Made by a program: the position numbers and the translations under genes
Notes under the pieces: model-generated
What the model was told of the DNA's origin: nothing
What the model saw: the letters and a program-made list of their open reading frames with translations, nothing else
The model's database searches: none
Shown here: positions 48,624-60,366 of the stretch, piece by piece
Position numbering within the stretch: position 1 is the first letter of the stretch
Layout: each line of letters begins with the position of its first letter
DNA from: Rhizobium sp. FY34
GTDB taxonomy: Bacteria; Pseudomonadota; Alphaproteobacteria; Rhizobiales; Rhizobiaceae
Direction: 5' to 3'
Length of the DNA: 64,000 nucleotides
NCBI RefSeq assembly: GCF_005222845.1
Contig: NZ_STFZ01000021.1
Span: forward strand, 123,262-187,261

Positions 48624-48660
48624 ACAAAAAAAGGCCGGGTGATCGCTCACCCGGCCTTTT
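48624..48660. terminator. bidirectional terminator after rplQ and the XRE regulator
   Basis: AAGGCCGGGTGA (48631-48642) and TCACCCGGCCTT (48647-48658) form a perfect 12-bp stem with a 4-nt loop. On the minus strand TTTTTTT follows, ending the ribosomal cluster; on the plus strand the T-run is short. Confidence 0.95.
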
Positions 48661-48686
48661 ACATTCCGTCCCTTGCGGGATTGGAT

Positions 48687-49112
48687 TTATGCAGCTTCAG
48701 CAGCTTCGGCTTCAGCAGCAACGCGAGCCTTGTCGGCTGCGCCCTTGGCGTTCACATCGCGCTCAACGAACTCGATGACGGCCATGGCAGCATTGTCGCC
48801 CTGACGGAAGCCAGCCTTCATGATACGCAGGTAGCCGCCGTTGCGGGTTGCGTAACGCGAAGCAATGGCGTCGAACAGCTTCTTGACGGCATCCTGGTCC
48901 TGGATCTGCGAGATCGCCTGACGGCGAGCATGCAGGTCGCCGCGCTTGCCGAGCGTGACAAGCTTCTCGACGATCGGGCGGATTTCCTTGGCCTTCGGCA
49001 GAGTCGTCACGATCTGCTCGTGCGTGATCAGCGAAGCAGCCATGTTGGCGAACATCGCCTTACGGTGGCTGGCGGTACGGTTGAGCTTGCGACCGGCTTT
49101 CTGGTGGCGCAT
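48687..49112 (-). CDS. rplQ: 50S ribosomal protein L17
   Basis: 141 residues, starting [20 protein letters not shown], with the conserved [15 protein letters not shown] segment. The C-terminal tail is Ala/Glu-rich (AEAEAAEAA), as in rhizobial L17. Last gene of the cluster, 101 nt after rpoA and followed by the strong terminator at 48631. Confidence 0.98.
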   Translation of the reverse strand: MRHQKAGRKLNRTASHRKAMFANMAASLITHEQIVTTLPKAKEIRPIVEKLVTLGKRGDLHARRQAISQIQDQDAVKKLFDAIASRYATRNGGYLRIMKAGFRQGDNAAMAVIEFVERDVNAKGAADKARVAAEAEAAEAA

Positions 49113-49172
49113 CTCTGGTCTCCTTTACTTGCAGACATAGGCCTGCAGTTTAAACGTGCTGTCCATTTCGCT

Positions 49173-49198
49173 CGGCGGACCACGATGGCGGTCCGCCG
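49173..49198 (-). other. hairpin between rpoA and rplQ
   Basis: CGGCGGACC (49173-49181) and GGTCCGCCG (49190-49198) form a perfect 9-bp stem 15 nt past the rpoA stop. No U-tract follows on the minus strand, so it may protect the 3' end of rpoA mRNA rather than terminate. Confidence 0.6.
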
Positions 49199-49213
49199 GG
49201 AAATGCTGGCGGG

Positions 49214-50224
49214 TTAATACTGGTCTTCGTAGCGCTTTGCGAGATCTTCGATGTTTTCCGGCGGCCAGGCAGGAACTTCCATACCCAGATGCAGGCCCAT
49301 GGAAGCCAAAACTTCCTTGATCTCGTTCAGCGACTTGCGACCGAAGTTTGGCGTGCGCAGCATTTCCGCCTCGGTCTTTTGGATGAGGTCGCCGATGTAA
49401 ACGATGTTGTCGTTCTTCAGGCAGTTGGCCGAACGGACCGAAAGTTCCAGTTCGTCCACCTTCTTGAGGAGGGCCGGGTTGAACGCGAGTTCGGTAACGG
49501 CTTCCTCTTCGGTTTCCTTCTGCGGCTCGTCGAAGTTGACGAAAACCGACAGCTGGTCCTGAAGGATACGAGCGGCAAACGCAACGGCGTCCTCGCCCGT
49601 GACCGAGCCATCGGTTTCGATGGTCATGGTCAGCTTGTCATAGTCAAGAACCTGGCCTTCACGGGTATTTTCAACCTTGTAGGACACCTTCTTGACCGGG
49701 GAGTAGAGGCTATCGACCGGGATGAGACCGATCGGCGCATCTTCAGCACGGTTACGATCGGCAGGAACATAGCCCTTGCCGTTGTTGACCGTGAACTCCA
49801 TGCGGATTTCCGCACCCTCGTCGAGCGTGCAGATAATGTGGTCAGGGTTCAGGATTTCGATGTCGCCGACCGTCTGGATGTCGCCAGCAGTGACCGAACC
49901 CGGACCCTGCTTGCGCACGACCATGCGCTTGGCATCGTCGCCATCCATCTTGATGGCGATTTCCTTGATGTTCAGAACGATATCCGTCACATCCTCGCGC
50001 ACGCCGGGGATGGAGGAGAATTCATGCAGCACGCCGTCGATCTGCACGGCGGTCACAGCCGCACCGCGCAGCGAAGACAACAGAACGCGACGAAGCGCAT
50101 TGCCGAGCGTCAGACCAAAACCGCGTTCAAGCGGCTCGGCGACGAGCGTTGCCTTTGTGCGGCCAGACGAGGTGAACTCCACCTTGTTCGGCTTGATCAG
50201 TTCCTGCCAGTTCTTCTGGATCAT
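49214..50224 (-). CDS. rpoA: DNA-directed RNA polymerase subunit alpha
   Basis: 336 residues, the standard rhizobial length. The N-terminal dimerisation domain (about 1-230, with [24 protein letters not shown] [19 protein letters not shown]) assembles beta and beta-prime, and the C-terminal domain (about 255-325, [25 protein letters not shown]) contacts activators and UP elements. The ATG at 50224 is preferred to a TTG three codons upstream. It lies 182 nt after rpsK, with a hairpin in the gap. Confidence 0.99.
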   Translation of the reverse strand: MIQKNWQELIKPNKVEFTSSGRTKATLVAEPLERGFGLTLGNALRRVLLSSLRGAAVTAVQIDGVLHEFSSIPGVREDVTDIVLNIKEIAIKMDGDDAKRMVVRKQGPGSVTAGDIQTVGDIEILNPDHIICTLDEGAEIRMEFTVNNGKGYVPADRNRAEDAPIGLIPVDSLYSPVKKVSYKVENTREGQVLDYDKLTMTIETDGSVTGEDAVAFAARILQDQLSVFVNFDEPQKETEEEAVTELAFNPALLKKVDELELSVRSANCLKNDNIVYIGDLIQKTEAEMLRTPNFGRKSLNEIKEVLASMGLHLGMEVPAWPPENIEDLAKRYEDQY

Positions 50225-50319
50225 GTGTTTCAAACCTTCCGTTCGCTGCCACTATCCAATCGTGACAACCGAGCATGAGAAGCGCCTAGAAAGAGAGTTC
50301 TTCTTCGGCGTTACGGCAA

Positions 50320-50351
50320 AGCCGCCATACCTCGAAAACGAGATAAAGCGG
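50320..50351 (-). other. hairpin after rpsK
   Basis: GCCGC (50320-50324) with GCGGC (50347-50351) and an inner CTCG (50330-50333) with CGAG (50338-50341) form an interrupted stem with a loop of four A residues (UUUU in the transcript), followed on the minus strand by TTT. Possible weak terminator. Confidence 0.45.
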
Positions 50352-50406
50352 CGATACCGGAATTCGAACAAAGGCCGCCCGAACACGGGAAGCCTCCGCA
50401 GGCGCG

Positions 50407-50796
50407 TTAGACGCGGCGCTTCTTACGCGGACGGCAACCGTTGTGCGGGATCGGCGTCACGTCGCGGATGGAAGTGATCATGAAGCCGGCAGCCTGGAGG
50501 GCGCGCAGAGCCGATTCGCGACCGGAACCCGGACCGCAAACTTCGACTTCGAGAGACTTCATGCCATGTTCCTGGGCCTTCTTGGCGCAGTCTTCAGCAG
50601 CAATCTGAGCAGCAAACGGGGTAGACTTACGCGAACCCTTAAAACCCTTGGCACCAGCAGACGACCAGGCAATTGCATTGCCCTGCGCATCGGTGATGGT
50701 GATCATCGTGTTGTTGAACGTGGAGTTCACGTGAGCAACGCCCGACGAGATATTTTTACGTTCGCGACGGCGAACGCGTGTGGCTTCCTTGGCCAT
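50407..50796 (-). CDS. rpsK: 30S ribosomal protein S11
   Basis: 129 residues of the platform protein that binds 16S rRNA near the mRNA exit. It has the conserved [18 protein letters not shown] start and the C-terminal [20 protein letters not shown]. It is 131 nt downstream of rpsM, an unusually wide gap occupied by a terminator-like hairpin. Confidence 0.99.
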   Translation of the reverse strand: MAKEATRVRRRERKNISSGVAHVNSTFNNTMITITDAQGNAIAWSSAGAKGFKGSRKSTPFAAQIAAEDCAKKAQEHGMKSLEVEVCGPGSGRESALRALQAAGFMITSIRDVTPIPHNGCRPRKKRRV

Positions 50797-50873
50797 GTTC
50801 TTCCTTTCGTTGATATCGTCACCGCCGTAACACCAGCGGCTCCACCGGGACAGACAGCGCCTGCCCCAAACTC

Positions 50874-50906
50874 AAAAAGAGGCCAGCGACAAAAACGCCA
50901 GCCTCT
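50874..50906 (-). terminator. terminator-like hairpin between rpsM and rpsK
   Basis: On the minus strand AGAGGCTGGCG pairs with CGCTGGCCTCT over 11 bp including two G-U pairs (plus-strand arms 50896-50906 and 50878-50888), with a 7-nt loop and a TTTTT run. It begins 21 nt past the rpsM stop. Confidence 0.75.
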
Positions 50907-50927
50907 CCCTTCCGGCAACACCGGAAA

Positions 50928-51296
50928 TTACTTCTTCTTGCCTGCGATCGCCTTCGCCGGACCCTTGCGGGTGCGGGCGTTGGTGTGCGTGCGCTGACCG
51001 CGAACGGGCAGACCACGACGATGGCGAAGGCCGCGGTAGCAGCCGAGGTCCATCAGACGCTTGATGTTCATCGAGGTCTCGCGACGCAGGTCGCCTTCAA
51101 CCTGGTAATCGCGGTCAATGGTTTCGCGGATCTGAAGGACTTCTGCGTCCGTCAGCTGATGAACGCGACGCTCTGCCGGAATGCCGACCTTGTCGACGAT
51201 CTCCTGAGCGAATTTCGATCCAATCCCGTGGATATAGGTCAGCGCGATAACGACGCGCTTTGCAGTCGGGATGTTGACGCCAGCGATACGTGCCAC
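50928..51296 (-). CDS. rpsM: 30S ribosomal protein S13
   Basis: 122 residues of the 30S head protein forming bridges to the 50S subunit. It starts at the GTG at 51296 ([20 protein letters not shown]) behind AAGGAGAA; the frame extends upstream without family match. The C-terminus [19 protein letters not shown] is the tail that reaches the P-site tRNA. It is 238 nt after adk. Confidence 0.98.
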   Translation of the reverse strand: MARIAGVNIPTAKRVVIALTYIHGIGSKFAQEIVDKVGIPAERRVHQLTDAEVLQIRETIDRDYQVEGDLRRETSMNIKRLMDLGCYRGLRHRRGLPVRGQRTHTNARTRKGPAKAIAGKKK

Positions 51297-51546
51297 GCCT
51301 ATTCTCCTTGCGTTCCAGTTGCCATCCGGCAAGTGGTGCTTCTTCCTGAGAGCAGCCGCACACGGCCGCCAGTTCAATCTCGTCCGGGACAAGTCAAAAC
51401 GACCGGACCCGGACATCCTCTCGGATGAGCCGCACCGATCGCTATCTATTGTCGCGAGTTGGCGCGGTGTTTAACGGAATCAGTTGGATTTTGCAACTGG
51501 GCCCGCCAAGATTCTTGTCGATGACCCACGGCGCTCACAGAGCGCC
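51297..51546 (-). other. adk-rpsM intergenic region with stem-loops
   Basis: A gap of 238 nt precedes rpsM. GGCGCTC (51530-51536) and GAGCGCC (51540-51546) form a stem across the adk stop codon, and CAGTTG (51481-51486) with CAACTG (51494-51499) forms a second. Neither has a U-tract. The region may hold an rpsM promoter or leader; no gene is seen. Confidence 0.45.
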
Positions 51547-52181
51547 GAGGATTGCCTCTATATCGCCGGTCACAACATCCATGTCCGCCATGCCGTCCAC
51601 GCTCTTCAGCCTGCCCTTGGCATAGTAGAAACCGATCAGCGGGGATGTCTCCTTGTAGTAGACTTCCAGACGCTGCGTCATCGTTTCGGCGTTGTCGTCC
51701 GGGCGGCGCTTGAAGTGCGTTGAACCGCACTTGTCGCAGACACCCTCTGCCGCAGGCCTCTTGTCGCTATCGTGGTAGACACTGCCACACTGGGCGCAGG
51801 AATAACGACCCGACACCCGGCGAACCAGTTCCTTGTCGTTGACCTTGAGCTCGATGACGACAGACAGGTCGAGACCTTTTGCGGCCAACATGGCTTCGGT
51901 GGCATCCGCCTGCACCAGCGTGCGGGGAAAGCCATCCAGGATAAAGCCCTTTTCGCAATCCGGCTGATCGATTCGCTCGGAGACAATGGCGATGACAATA
52001 TCGTCAGAGACGAGCTTGCCGGCGTCCATGACGGCCTTGGCGCGCTTGCCGACATCCGTTTCGGCCGCTACGGCGGCACGAAGCATATCGCCTGTGGAAA
52101 GTTGCGGTATCCCGTACTTCTCCACGATTCGCTGGGCCTGGGTCCCCTTACCCGCACCCGGCGGCCCCAAAAGAATCAGTC

Positions 52182-52185
<4 letters not shown>
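51535..52185 (-). CDS. adk: adenylate kinase, zinc-type LID
   Basis: 216 residues, the long form. The P-loop is [10 protein letters not shown] (8-17), the NMP-binding region contains STGDMLR, and the LID carries four cysteines, C130, C133, C150 and C153 (SCAQCG and CDKCG), a zinc site that many Gram-negatives lack. It interconverts ATP, AMP and ADP in the cytosol. The ATG overlaps the secY stop by four bases. Confidence 0.98.
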
Positions 52186-53522
<1,337 letters not shown>

Positions 53523-53711
53523 GCATTTCTCCGCCTGACCAGTTCCGGCGGCCCGATCATGGCGGCCTCTCCGGAAAGCAGTCCAAATTCAGGTTCAGAA
53601 AACCGGGAGACGGGAGGGCTGCGATGCAACCTTATGCCTCACCCCATTTTCCGCGATAGCCCGGCTCATTGCCGATGATCCGGCCCGGGCGCGTGAGGCT
53701 CACATATGGGA

Positions 53712-53746
53712 GCAAAATCGCCCGGTGTGAAGCACGCCGGGCGATT
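53712..53746 (-). terminator. terminator-like hairpin between rplO and secY
   Basis: AATCGCCCGG (53716-53725) and CCGGGCGATT (53737-53746) form a perfect 10-bp stem, extended inside the loop by GTG/CAC. On the minus strand it starts 10 nt past the rplO stop and continues into TTGC, giving a short U-tract. Confidence 0.7.
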
Positions 53747-53756
53747 CTTCAGTGCA

Positions 53757-54230
53757 TTATTCAGCGGAAGCGACTTCCGGCACCTTAATGGAGCCGCCAG
53801 CCTTTTCGATCTTCTCGACCGCAGACTTGGAAGCGCCAGCCGCCTCGATCGTAACCTTCGCCGTCAGTTCGCCATCGGACAGAACGCGAACGCCGTCCTT
53901 GATGCGACGAATGACACCGGCAGCCTTCAGGCTTGCAGCATCGATCGTTGCGGAAGCGTCGAGCTTCTTGGCATCGATGGCAGCCTGGATACGGCCGAGC
54001 GACACGACAACGAAGTCGGACGCGAAGATGTTGTTGAAGCCGCGCTTGGGCAGACGACGATAGATCGGCATCTGACCACCTTCGAAGCCCTTGATGGCTA
54101 CGCCGGAACGGGCCTTCTGACCCTTGACGCCGCGACCACCGGTCTTGCCCTTGCCGGAACCGATACCGCGACCAACGCGGATACGATCCTTGCTGGAGCC
54201 TTCGTTATCTTTGATTTCGTTCAGTTTCAT
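53757..54230 (-). CDS. rplO: 50S ribosomal protein L15
   Basis: 157 residues, with the Gly/Lys-rich start [20 protein letters not shown] that threads into 23S rRNA and a C-terminal globular part. It is 16 nt after rpmD. A hairpin directly after its stop suggests that the rpsE-rpmD-rplO unit can end here. Confidence 0.98.
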   Translation of the reverse strand: MKLNEIKDNEGSSKDRIRVGRGIGSGKGKTGGRGVKGQKARSGVAIKGFEGGQMPIYRRLPKRGFNNIFASDFVVVSLGRIQAAIDAKKLDASATIDAASLKAAGVIRRIKDGVRVLSDGELTAKVTIEAAGASKSAVEKIEKAGGSIKVPEVASAE

Positions 54231-54246
54231 CGTATCTTCCTCCGTC

Positions 54247-54444
54247 TCACTTCACGTCGACGACGCGAACGAGATGCTGGACAGACCGAATCATGCCACG
54301 CACGGAAGGCGTATCTTCCAGCGTGCGGACGCGGTGCATCTTGTTGAGGCCGAGGCCGATCAGCGTCTGGCGCTGTACGGAGGGCCGGCGAATGGGGCTA
54401 CCGATCTGTTCGACCGTCACCGTCTTCTTGGTTTCATTGGCCAT
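54247..54444 (-). CDS. rpmD: 50S ribosomal protein L30
   Basis: 65 residues, the bacterial short L30: [20 protein letters not shown], then [20 protein letters not shown]. Start ATG behind AGGAG. It lies between rpsE (12 nt) and rplO (16 nt). Confidence 0.97.
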   Translation of the reverse strand: MANETKKTVTVEQIGSPIRRPSVQRQTLIGLGLNKMHRVRTLEDTPSVRGMIRSVQHLVRVVDVK

Positions 54445-54456
54445 CAGAGGAGCTCC

Positions 54457-55026
54457 TTATTCTTCCGATGCATTGCCGGAAGCGGCACGGCGAGACTGAA
54501 GCGTAGCATACTTGATGCCGCGCTGCGCTGCGATGTCCTTCGGATGCACCTGGTGCTTCAATGCGTCGAACGTTGCACGAACCATGTTGTAGGGGTTCGA
54601 GGAACCGGTCGACTTGGCGACGACGTCGTGAACGCCGAGCGTTTCGAAAACGGCACGCATCGGGCCACCGGCGATGATACCGGTACCGGCCTTGGCAGCA
54701 CGCAAGAGAACCTTGCCGGCGCCATGACGGCCGTTGACATCGTGATGCAGCGTACGGCCGTCACGCAGCGGTACGAAGATCAGGTCACGCTTGGCAGCTT
54801 CCGTTGCCTTGCGGATGGCTTCCGGCACTTCACGTGCCTTGCCGTGGCCGAAGCCTACGCGGCCCTTCTGATCGCCGACGACGACGAGAGCAGCAAAACC
54901 GAAACGACGGCCACCCTTGACGACCTTGGCAACGCGATTGATCGCGACCAGCTTGTCGACGAATTCGCTATCGCGTTCTTCACGGTTCGAGCGATCCTCG
55001 CGCGAGCCTCTCTTTTCCTGTGCCAT
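54457..55026 (-). CDS. rpsE: 30S ribosomal protein S5
   Basis: 189 residues. The double-stranded-RNA-like N-domain ([20 protein letters not shown]) and the C-domain loop [15 protein letters not shown] involved in decoding fidelity are clear. The ATG at 55026 follows AAAGGACA; the N-terminus is charged ([17 protein letters not shown]). It is separated from rplR by 137 nt with a strong hairpin. Confidence 0.98.
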   Translation of the reverse strand: MAQEKRGSREDRSNREERDSEFVDKLVAINRVAKVVKGGRRFGFAALVVVGDQKGRVGFGHGKAREVPEAIRKATEAAKRDLIFVPLRDGRTLHHDVNGRHGAGKVLLRAAKAGTGIIAGGPMRAVFETLGVHDVVAKSTGSSNPYNMVRATFDALKHQVHPKDIAAQRGIKYATLQSRRAASGNASEE

Positions 55027-55128
55027 TGTCCTTTTCCTTTTTCTTTTCCGGTTCGAACGGCAAACTAAGACAAGCCGACGGATCCCCTGTGTGGGGACTT
55101 CCACCGGCCGGTGATGGCGTCAAACGCC

Positions 55129-55157
55129 AAAAGTCCGGCTCCCAGAAGGAGCCGGAC
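55129..55157 (-). terminator. terminator-like hairpin between rplR and rpsE
   Basis: GTCCGGCTCC (55133-55142) and GGAGCCGGAC (55148-55157) form a perfect 10-bp stem with a 5-nt loop, followed on the minus strand by TTTT. It begins six nt past the rplR stop. Confidence 0.8.
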
Positions 55158-55163
55158 AATAGT

Positions 55164-55526
55164 TCAGAAGCTCAGACCGCCTTCGCGGGCTGCATCGGCA
55201 AGAGCCTTGATGCGACCGTGAAAAATGAAGGCACCGCGGTCAAAGACCACTTCCTTCACACCAGCCGTGGTGGCGCGCTCTGCAACGAGCTTGCCAACTG
55301 CGGCTGCAGCAGCGGTATCGGCACCCGTCTTCAAGGACGAGCGCAGTCCGGTATCGAGCGTGGAGGCAGCCGCAAGCGTGCGACCAGCCACATCATCGAT
55401 GATCTGGGCATAGATGTTCTTCGACGAGCGATGAACCGACAGACGCGGGCGGCCGTTAGCAACCGCCTTAATCTGGCGGCGCACGCGGCTCGCGCGCTTT
55501 GCAAGTGCTTCTTTCCTGCTAGCCAT
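55164..55526 (-). CDS. rplR: 50S ribosomal protein L18
   Basis: 120 residues of a 5S rRNA-binding protein: [20 protein letters not shown] and the C-terminal [20 protein letters not shown]. It is 12 nt after rplF. An intrinsic-terminator-like hairpin directly follows its stop. Confidence 0.98.
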   Translation of the reverse strand: MASRKEALAKRASRVRRQIKAVANGRPRLSVHRSSKNIYAQIIDDVAGRTLAAASTLDTGLRSSLKTGADTAAAAAVGKLVAERATTAGVKEVVFDRGAFIFHGRIKALADAAREGGLSF

Positions 55527-55538
55527 TTCGCGTCAACC

Positions 55539-56072
55539 TTACTTCTTCTTGCCTTCCTTGCGGACGATCCGTTCCTCAGCGTACTTGACGCCTTTGCCCT
55601 TGTAGGGCTCTGGACCGCGGTATTCACGGATTTCCGCTGCTACCTGACCGACCTGCTGCTTATTAATGCCGGTGACGACGATTTCCGTCGGCTTCGGCAC
55701 GGCAATGGTGATGCCCTGCGGGGGCTCATAGATGACGTCGTGGCTAAAGCCAAGCGACAACTGCAGGTTCTTGCCCTGAAGCGCCGCGCGGTAACCCACG
55801 CCGTTGATTTCAAGCTTGCGCTCAAAACCGTCTTTCACGCCCTTGAAGATGTTCTCGATCATCGTGCGGGACATGCCCCACTTTGAACGAGCATCCTTGG
55901 AATCATTGGCCGGAACCACCGAAACCGCGTTGTTATCGAAGGAAACCTTCACTTCGTCATTGGCGACGAAGACGAGTTCGCCCTTAGGACCCTTGGCAGT
56001 CACTGTCTGGCCATCAACCGAGGCCGTGATTCCTGCAGGCACCTGAACGGGCTTTTTACCGATACGAGACAT
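55539..56072 (-). CDS. rplF: 50S ribosomal protein L6
   Basis: 177 residues of two related domains near the factor-binding site: [20 protein letters not shown] at the start, and the second-domain signature [17 protein letters not shown] near the end. It is 39 nt after rpsH. Confidence 0.98.
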   Translation of the reverse strand: MSRIGKKPVQVPAGITASVDGQTVTAKGPKGELVFVANDEVKVSFDNNAVSVVPANDSKDARSKWGMSRTMIENIFKGVKDGFERKLEINGVGYRAALQGKNLQLSLGFSHDVIYEPPQGITIAVPKPTEIVVTGINKQQVGQVAAEIREYRGPEPYKGKGVKYAEERIVRKEGKKK

Positions 56073-56111
56073 TGTTCACCTGTCTGTTTCGCTGAAGACA
56101 ATGCTTTGGCC

Positions 56112-56510
56112 TTAGAAGACCGAGCAAAGTACCTCACCACCAACATTCTGTTCGCGAGCCTGGTGATCAGCCATCACACCCTTCGGAGTCGAAAGGATAG
56201 TGATGCCGAGACCGTTCGCGACCTGCGGAATGGACTTGACCGAGACATAAACTCGGCGGCCCGGCTTGGACACGCGGCCAATCTCACGAATGACAGACGC
56301 GCCTTCATAGTACTTCAGTTCGATTTCGATCTCGGACTTGCCGTTGCCGTAATCGACCTGGGTGTAACCGCGGATGTAGCCTTCGGCCTGCAGCACGTCC
56401 AGGACGCGCGCACGAAGCTTGGAGGCCGGCGTGCTGACAGTCGTCTTGCGACGGGCAGCGCCGTTACGGATGCGGGTGAGCATATCGCCCAGAGGATCAG
56501 TCATGGTCAT
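56112..56510 (-). CDS. rpsH: 30S ribosomal protein S8
   Basis: 132 residues: [20 protein letters not shown] at the start and the C-terminal [23 protein letters not shown]-binding loop. In enteric bacteria S8 represses the spc operon; no equivalent mRNA site was identified here. It is 12 nt after rpsN, with GGAGA before the ATG. Confidence 0.98.
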   Translation of the reverse strand: MTMTDPLGDMLTRIRNGAARRKTTVSTPASKLRARVLDVLQAEGYIRGYTQVDYGNGKSEIEIELKYYEGASVIREIGRVSKPGRRVYVSVKSIPQVANGLGITILSTPKGVMADHQAREQNVGGEVLCSVF

Positions 56511-56522
56511 TGAACCGTCTCC

Positions 56523-56828
56523 TTACCAGCTGGACTTCACGATGCCAGGTACCTTGCCCATGTTGCCCAGTTCGCGAAGCGCGATACGGGACATCTTGAG
56601 CTTACGGTAAAAGGCACGCGGGCGACCGGTCACTTCGCAGCGATTCCGAACGCGCGTCTTCGAGCCGTCACGCGGCAAGGAGGCGAGCTTCAGGGTAGCC
56701 TTGAAACGATCTTCGATCGGAAGTTCCTGGTTCATGACGATGGCCTTCAGTTCTGCACGCTTGGCAGACTGATTGGCGACCGTCTTGCGGCGGCGCTTGT
56801 TCTTTTCGATTGCGCTTGTTTTCGCCAT
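56523..56828 (-). CDS. rpsN: 30S ribosomal protein S14
   Basis: 101 residues, the long zinc-free form: the four zinc-binding cysteines of the short form are absent, and [20 protein letters not shown] is intact. The ATG at 56828 is chosen because the family starts [10 protein letters not shown]; the frame runs upstream into the rplE gap. Confidence 0.98.
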   Translation of the reverse strand: MAKTSAIEKNKRRRKTVANQSAKRAELKAIVMNQELPIEDRFKATLKLASLPRDGSKTRVRNRCEVTGRPRAFYRKLKMSRIALRELGNMGKVPGIVKSSW

Positions 56829-56860
56829 ATCGAGTTCCTTTTCTACGCTCGTCGTTACGG

Positions 56861-57418
56861 TTACGTACGGAACGGGAAGTTGAACTCTTTCAGAAGAGCC
56901 CGCGCTTCGTCGTCCTTGGTGGCCGTCGTGCAAACGATGATGTCCATGCCCCACATCTGATCAACCTTGTCGTAGTTGATCTCCGGGAACACAATGTGTT
57001 CCTTGATGCCCATAGCGAAATTGCCACGGCCGTCAAAGCTCTTCGGATTCAGGCCGCGAAAGTCGCGAACGCGCGGAAGCGCGATGTTGATCAGGCGGTC
57101 CAGGAATTCATACATGCGAGCGCCGCGCAGGGTTACCTTGGCACCGATCGGCATGCCTTCGCGCAGCTTGAAGCCGGCGATGGAATTCCGAGCGCGGGTA
57201 ATGACCGGCTTCTGACCGGCAATAGCGGCCAGATCAGCTGCAGCAACGCTGGGCTTCTTGGAATCGGAAGTCGATTCGCCAACGCCCATATTGATGACGA
57301 TCTTGTCGATCTTCGGGATCTGCATCTCGTTGGCGAAACCGAACTGTTCCTGCATCGCTGCGCGAATGCGGGAGACATATTCCTTCTTGAGACGCGGCTC
57401 GTACTTTGCCTCAGCCAT
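56861..57418 (-). CDS. rplE: 50S ribosomal protein L5
   Basis: 185 residues of a 5S rRNA-binding protein contacting P-site t[20 protein letters not shown] and GVKEQFVFPEI-like [18 protein letters not shown]. The ATG at 57418 lies inside the end of rplX (8-base overlap), so translation is coupled. Confidence 0.98.
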   Translation of the reverse strand: MAEAKYEPRLKKEYVSRIRAAMQEQFGFANEMQIPKIDKIVINMGVGESTSDSKKPSVAAADLAAIAGQKPVITRARNSIAGFKLREGMPIGAKVTLRGARMYEFLDRLINIALPRVRDFRGLNPKSFDGRGNFAMGIKEHIVFPEINYDKVDQMWGMDIIVCTTATKDDEARALLKEFNFPFRT

Positions 57419-57719
57419 CGATGACATCTCCCGTACGCTTGGCTACGCGGACCTTCTTGCCATCGACAACGGAGAAGCCAACACGGGTCGGCTTGCCGTC
57501 TTTCGCGACGATCGCGATGTTCGACAGATGGATGGACGCTTCTTTGTTGATGATGCCGGCTTCGGTGTTCTGGGTCTGGCGCTGGTGGCGCTTTACCATG
57601 TTCACGCCCTGTACGACGGCGCGATCTTCCTTCGGCATCACTTGAATGACTTCACCGGTGCGGCCCTTGTCCTTGCCGGTGAGTACGACGACGCTGTCGC
57701 CCTTGCGAATCTTTTGCAT
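57411..57719 (-). CDS. rplX: 50S ribosomal protein L24
   Basis: 102 residues with a KOW motif ([20 protein letters not shown]) near the N-terminus; an early assembly protein near the exit tunnel. It is 13 nt after rplN and overlaps rplE by eight bases. Confidence 0.98.
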   Translation of the reverse strand: MQKIRKGDSVVVLTGKDKGRTGEVIQVMPKEDRAVVQGVNMVKRHQRQTQNTEAGIINKEASIHLSNIAIVAKDGKPTRVGFSVVDGKKVRVAKRTGDVIDG

Positions 57720-57732
57720 GGCTGTAGCTCCC

Positions 57733-58101
57733 TTACAGTACTTCCGGAGCCAGCGAGATGATCTTCATATGGTTCTTGGCGCGAAGTTCGCGCGGAACCG
57801 GTCCGAAGATACGGGTGCCGATCGGCTCTTTCTTATTGTCGATGAGGACCGCTGCGTTGTTATCGAAGCGGATGACGCTGCCGTCTGGACGGCGGATGTC
57901 CTTGGCGGTGCGAACAACGACGGCTTTCATAACGTCGCCCTTCTTGACGCGGCCACGCGGGATCGCTTCCTTGATCGATACGACAATGATGTCGCCAATC
58001 GAAGCGTACTTGCGCTTGGAGCCGCCCAGCACCTTGATGCACATGACACGACGCGCGCCGGAATTATCGGCAACGTCGAGGTTTGTTTGCATCTGAATCA
58101 T
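57733..58101 (-). CDS. rplN: 50S ribosomal protein L14
   Basis: 122 residues, highly conserved: [20 protein letters not shown] and [20 protein letters not shown]. It is the first gene after a 240-nt gap following rpsQ, corresponding to the start of the spc operon in enteric bacteria. Confidence 0.99.
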   Translation of the reverse strand: MIQMQTNLDVADNSGARRVMCIKVLGGSKRKYASIGDIIVVSIKEAIPRGRVKKGDVMKAVVVRTAKDIRRPDGSVIRFDNNAAVLIDNKKEPIGTRIFGPVPRELRAKNHMKIISLAPEVL

Positions 58102-58341
58102 GTCAGGTCGCCTTCTCGTAATGACCGGAACGGTTGGGTTCTCACCCCCTCTTCCGGCTCATGGACATATTTTGTTTTTCGCGCGGGATGGTGTCTTGCC
58201 AAGGTGGTTTCTCAACCCGAGACCTTCCCTGCGCTGCAAAGCAAAAGAACGCCCGTGTGTTAACGGGCGTCCTGCGCCAATGCGCTGCTTCATACAGATT
58301 TCTACGCCGAACACAAGGCCCGGAACGCTTCGACCCGTAAA
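58102..58341 (-). other. rpsQ-rplN intergenic region (S10/spc boundary)
   Basis: A gap of 240 nt, the longest within the ribosomal protein genes proper. It contains the terminator-like hairpin at 58249-58270 and otherwise no recognised gene. A promoter for the rplN unit would be expected in the part below 58240, but no clear sigma-70 pair was identified. Confidence 0.5.
58242..58270 (-). terminator. terminator-like hairpin between rpsQ and rplN
   Basis: ACGCCCGT (58249-58256) and ACGGGCGT (58263-58270) form a perfect 8-bp stem with a 6-nt loop; on the minus strand TCTTTTG follows. Confidence 0.7.
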
Positions 58342-58578
58342 TTAAGCCTGGGCGGCGATAACCGTCCAGCACTTATCCTTGGAGATCGGTGCGCATTCCT
58401 GAATGGAAACGACATCACCGGTCTTGTATTGGTTGTTTTCGTCGTGAGCCTTGTACTTCTTGGAACGACGAACCGTCTTCTGGAGCAGCGGGTGAGCGAA
58501 ACGACGCTCAACCCGAACCACTACCGTCTTGTCGTTCTTGTCGCTGACCACGACGCCCTGCAGAATGCGCTTCGGCAT
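58342..58578 (-). CDS. rpsQ: 30S ribosomal protein S17
   Basis: 78 residues: [20 protein letters not shown] and [19 protein letters not shown] [16 protein letters not shown]. Last gene of the S10-type unit, 12 nt after rpmC, followed by the 240-nt boundary region. Confidence 0.98.
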   Translation of the reverse strand: MPKRILQGVVVSDKNDKTVVVRVERRFAHPLLQKTVRRSKKYKAHDENNQYKTGDVVSIQECAPISKDKCWTVIAAQA

Positions 58579-58590
58579 ATTATTCTTCCC

Positions 58591-58791
58591 TTAGGCCTTT
58601 GCTTCTGCCGCCTTCTGGCGGGCAATGGTTTTCACGCGAGCGATGTCCTTGCGAACTTCGTTGACGCGCGAGGACTTTTCGAGCTGGCCGGTCGCCTTCT
58701 GGAAGCGCAGGTTGAACTGCTCCTTCTTCAGGTCCGCAAGCTTGTCCTTGAGCTGGTCGGCGGTGAGGCCGCGTACTTCTTCGGCTTTCAT
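58591..58791 (-). CDS. rpmC: 50S ribosomal protein L29
   Basis: 66 residues, two-helix protein near the exit tunnel: [20 protein letters not shown] and [14 protein letters not shown]. The ATG at 58791 follows AAAGGCACA; the longer frame upstream lies within rplP. Confidence 0.97.
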   Translation of the reverse strand: MKAEEVRGLTADQLKDKLADLKKEQFNLRFQKATGQLEKSSRVNEVRKDIARVKTIARQKAAEAKA

Positions 58792-58804
58792 TGTGCCTTT
58801 TCCC

Positions 58805-59218
58805 TTACTCTGCGATGCGCTGAACGAAGCGCGTCTTGACGGAGAGCTTGGCGGAGCCGAGGCGAAGAGCCTCGCGCGCCGTTTCCTCGGGCACACCGTC
58901 GATTTCGAACATCATACGGCCGGGCTTGACCTTGCAAGCCCAGTATTCGACCGAACCCTTGCCCTTACCCATACGAACTTCGGTCGGCTTTGCCGTGACC
59001 GGAACATCAGGGAACACGCGGATCCATACACGACCCGCACGCTTCATGTAGCGCGTGATCGCGCGGCGAGCCGCTTCGATCTCGCGTGCATTGACGCGGT
59101 TGGGTTCGAGAGCCTTGAGGCCAAATTCACCGAACGCCAGGTCGAAGCCACCCTTGGCAACGCCCTTGATGCGGCCCTTGAACTGCTTGCGGTACTTGGT
59201 ACGCTTTGGCTGCAACAT
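58805..59218 (-). CDS. rplP: 50S ribosomal protein L16
   Basis: 137 residues: [40 protein letters not shown] and [11 protein letters not shown]16 organises the A-site region of 23S rRNA. It is 37 nt after rpsC. Confidence 0.99.
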   Translation of the reverse strand: MLQPKRTKYRKQFKGRIKGVAKGGFDLAFGEFGLKALEPNRVNAREIEAARRAITRYMKRAGRVWIRVFPDVPVTAKPTEVRMGKGKGSVEYWACKVKPGRMMFEIDGVPEETAREALRLGSAKLSVKTRFVQRIAE

Positions 59219-59255
59219 TTTCTTATTCTCCGAGCTTATCTTTCGCCAGCGCTAA

Positions 59256-59975
59256 TCAAGCGTTCTCGCGACGACGATCACGGTCGCGGCTAGCCGGACC
59301 CTGAGCATCACCTTCGAGACCGCGGCGTTCGGATGCCATCGGATCATGCTCAAGGATTTCGCCCTTGAAGATCCAGACCTTGATCCCGCAAATACCGAAT
59401 GCGGTTTCGGCCTCAGCCGTACCGTAGTCGATGTCTGCACGCAGCGTGTGAAGCGGAACGCGACCCTCGCGGTACCATTCGGTACGTGCGATTTCGGCGC
59501 CACCCAGACGGCCTGCGCAGGTGATCTTGATGCCTTCGGCACCCAGACGCATGGCAGACTGTACCGAACGCTTCATGGCACGACGGAACGCGATGCGGCG
59601 CTCCAGCTGCTGAGCGATCGACTGAGCAACCAGGGTTGCATCAATTTCCGGCTTACGCACTTCAACGATGTTGAGATGCGTTTCGGAGTTGGTCATCGTG
59701 GAGATCTTCTTGCGAAGCTTCTCGATGTCCGCGCCCTTCTTGCCGATGATGAGACCCGGACGAGCCGAGTGGATCGTGACACGGCACTTCTTGTGCGGAC
59801 GCTCGATGACCACCTTGGCGATGCCGGCCTGCTTCAGCTCGGACATCAGATAGGCGCGGATCTTCAGGTCTTCATGGAGCAGCTGGCCGTATTCGGCATT
59901 GTCGGCGAACCAACGGCTGTCCCAGGTGCGGTTAATGCCGAGGCGGAAACCGATTGGATTGATTTTCTGACCCAT
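59256..59975 (-). CDS. rpsC: 30S ribosomal protein S3
   Basis: 239 residues with a KH domain ([20 protein letters not shown]) and C-terminal S3 domain, part of the mRNA entry tunnel. The C-terminal tail is charged ([14 protein letters not shown]). Its ATG shares one base with the rplV stop (TAATG), giving tight coupling. Confidence 0.99.
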   Translation of the reverse strand: MGQKINPIGFRLGINRTWDSRWFADNAEYGQLLHEDLKIRAYLMSELKQAGIAKVVIERPHKKCRVTIHSARPGLIIGKKGADIEKLRKKISTMTNSETHLNIVEVRKPEIDATLVAQSIAQQLERRIAFRRAMKRSVQSAMRLGAEGIKITCAGRLGGAEIARTEWYREGRVPLHTLRADIDYGTAEAETAFGICGIKVWIFKGEILEHDPMASERRGLEGDAQGPASRDRDRRRENA

Positions 59976-60364
59976 TATGCGGCCTCCCCTTTTTCCTCGA
60001 CTTCGCGCACGACGATCGTGAGATGCGCGAAAGGCTTTTCGATGCGGGATGCGCGACCACGGCCACGAGCGTGGAAACGCTTCATGGTGATCGACTTGCC
60101 GACATAGGCTTCGGCGACGACGAGAGCGTCGACGTCGAGGTCATGGTTGTTCTCGGCGTTGGCGATAGCAGACTCGAGAGTCTTCTTCACCTGGCCGGAG
60201 ATACGCTTGCGGGAGAACTCGAGTTCTGCAAGCGCGCGCTCAACCTTCTTGCCGCGAATCATGGCGGCAACCAGGTTCAGCTTCTGCGGGCTGACGCGAA
60301 GCGTACGGGCTACTGCCTGTGCTTCGTTGTCCTTCAGCCGGCGTTCGGTCTTTGCCTTCGCCAT
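59975..60364 (-). CDS. rplV: 50S ribosomal protein L22
   Basis: 129 residues. The beta-hairpin lining the exit tunnel is in [23 protein letters not shown] [34 protein letters not shown] is also typical. It starts two nt after rpsS and overlaps rpsC by one base. Confidence 0.99.
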   Translation of the reverse strand: MAKAKTERRLKDNEAQAVARTLRVSPQKLNLVAAMIRGKKVERALAELEFSRKRISGQVKKTLESAIANAENNHDLDVDALVVAEAYVGKSITMKRFHARGRGRASRIEKPFAHLTIVVREVEEKGEAA

Positions 60365-60366
60365 GA

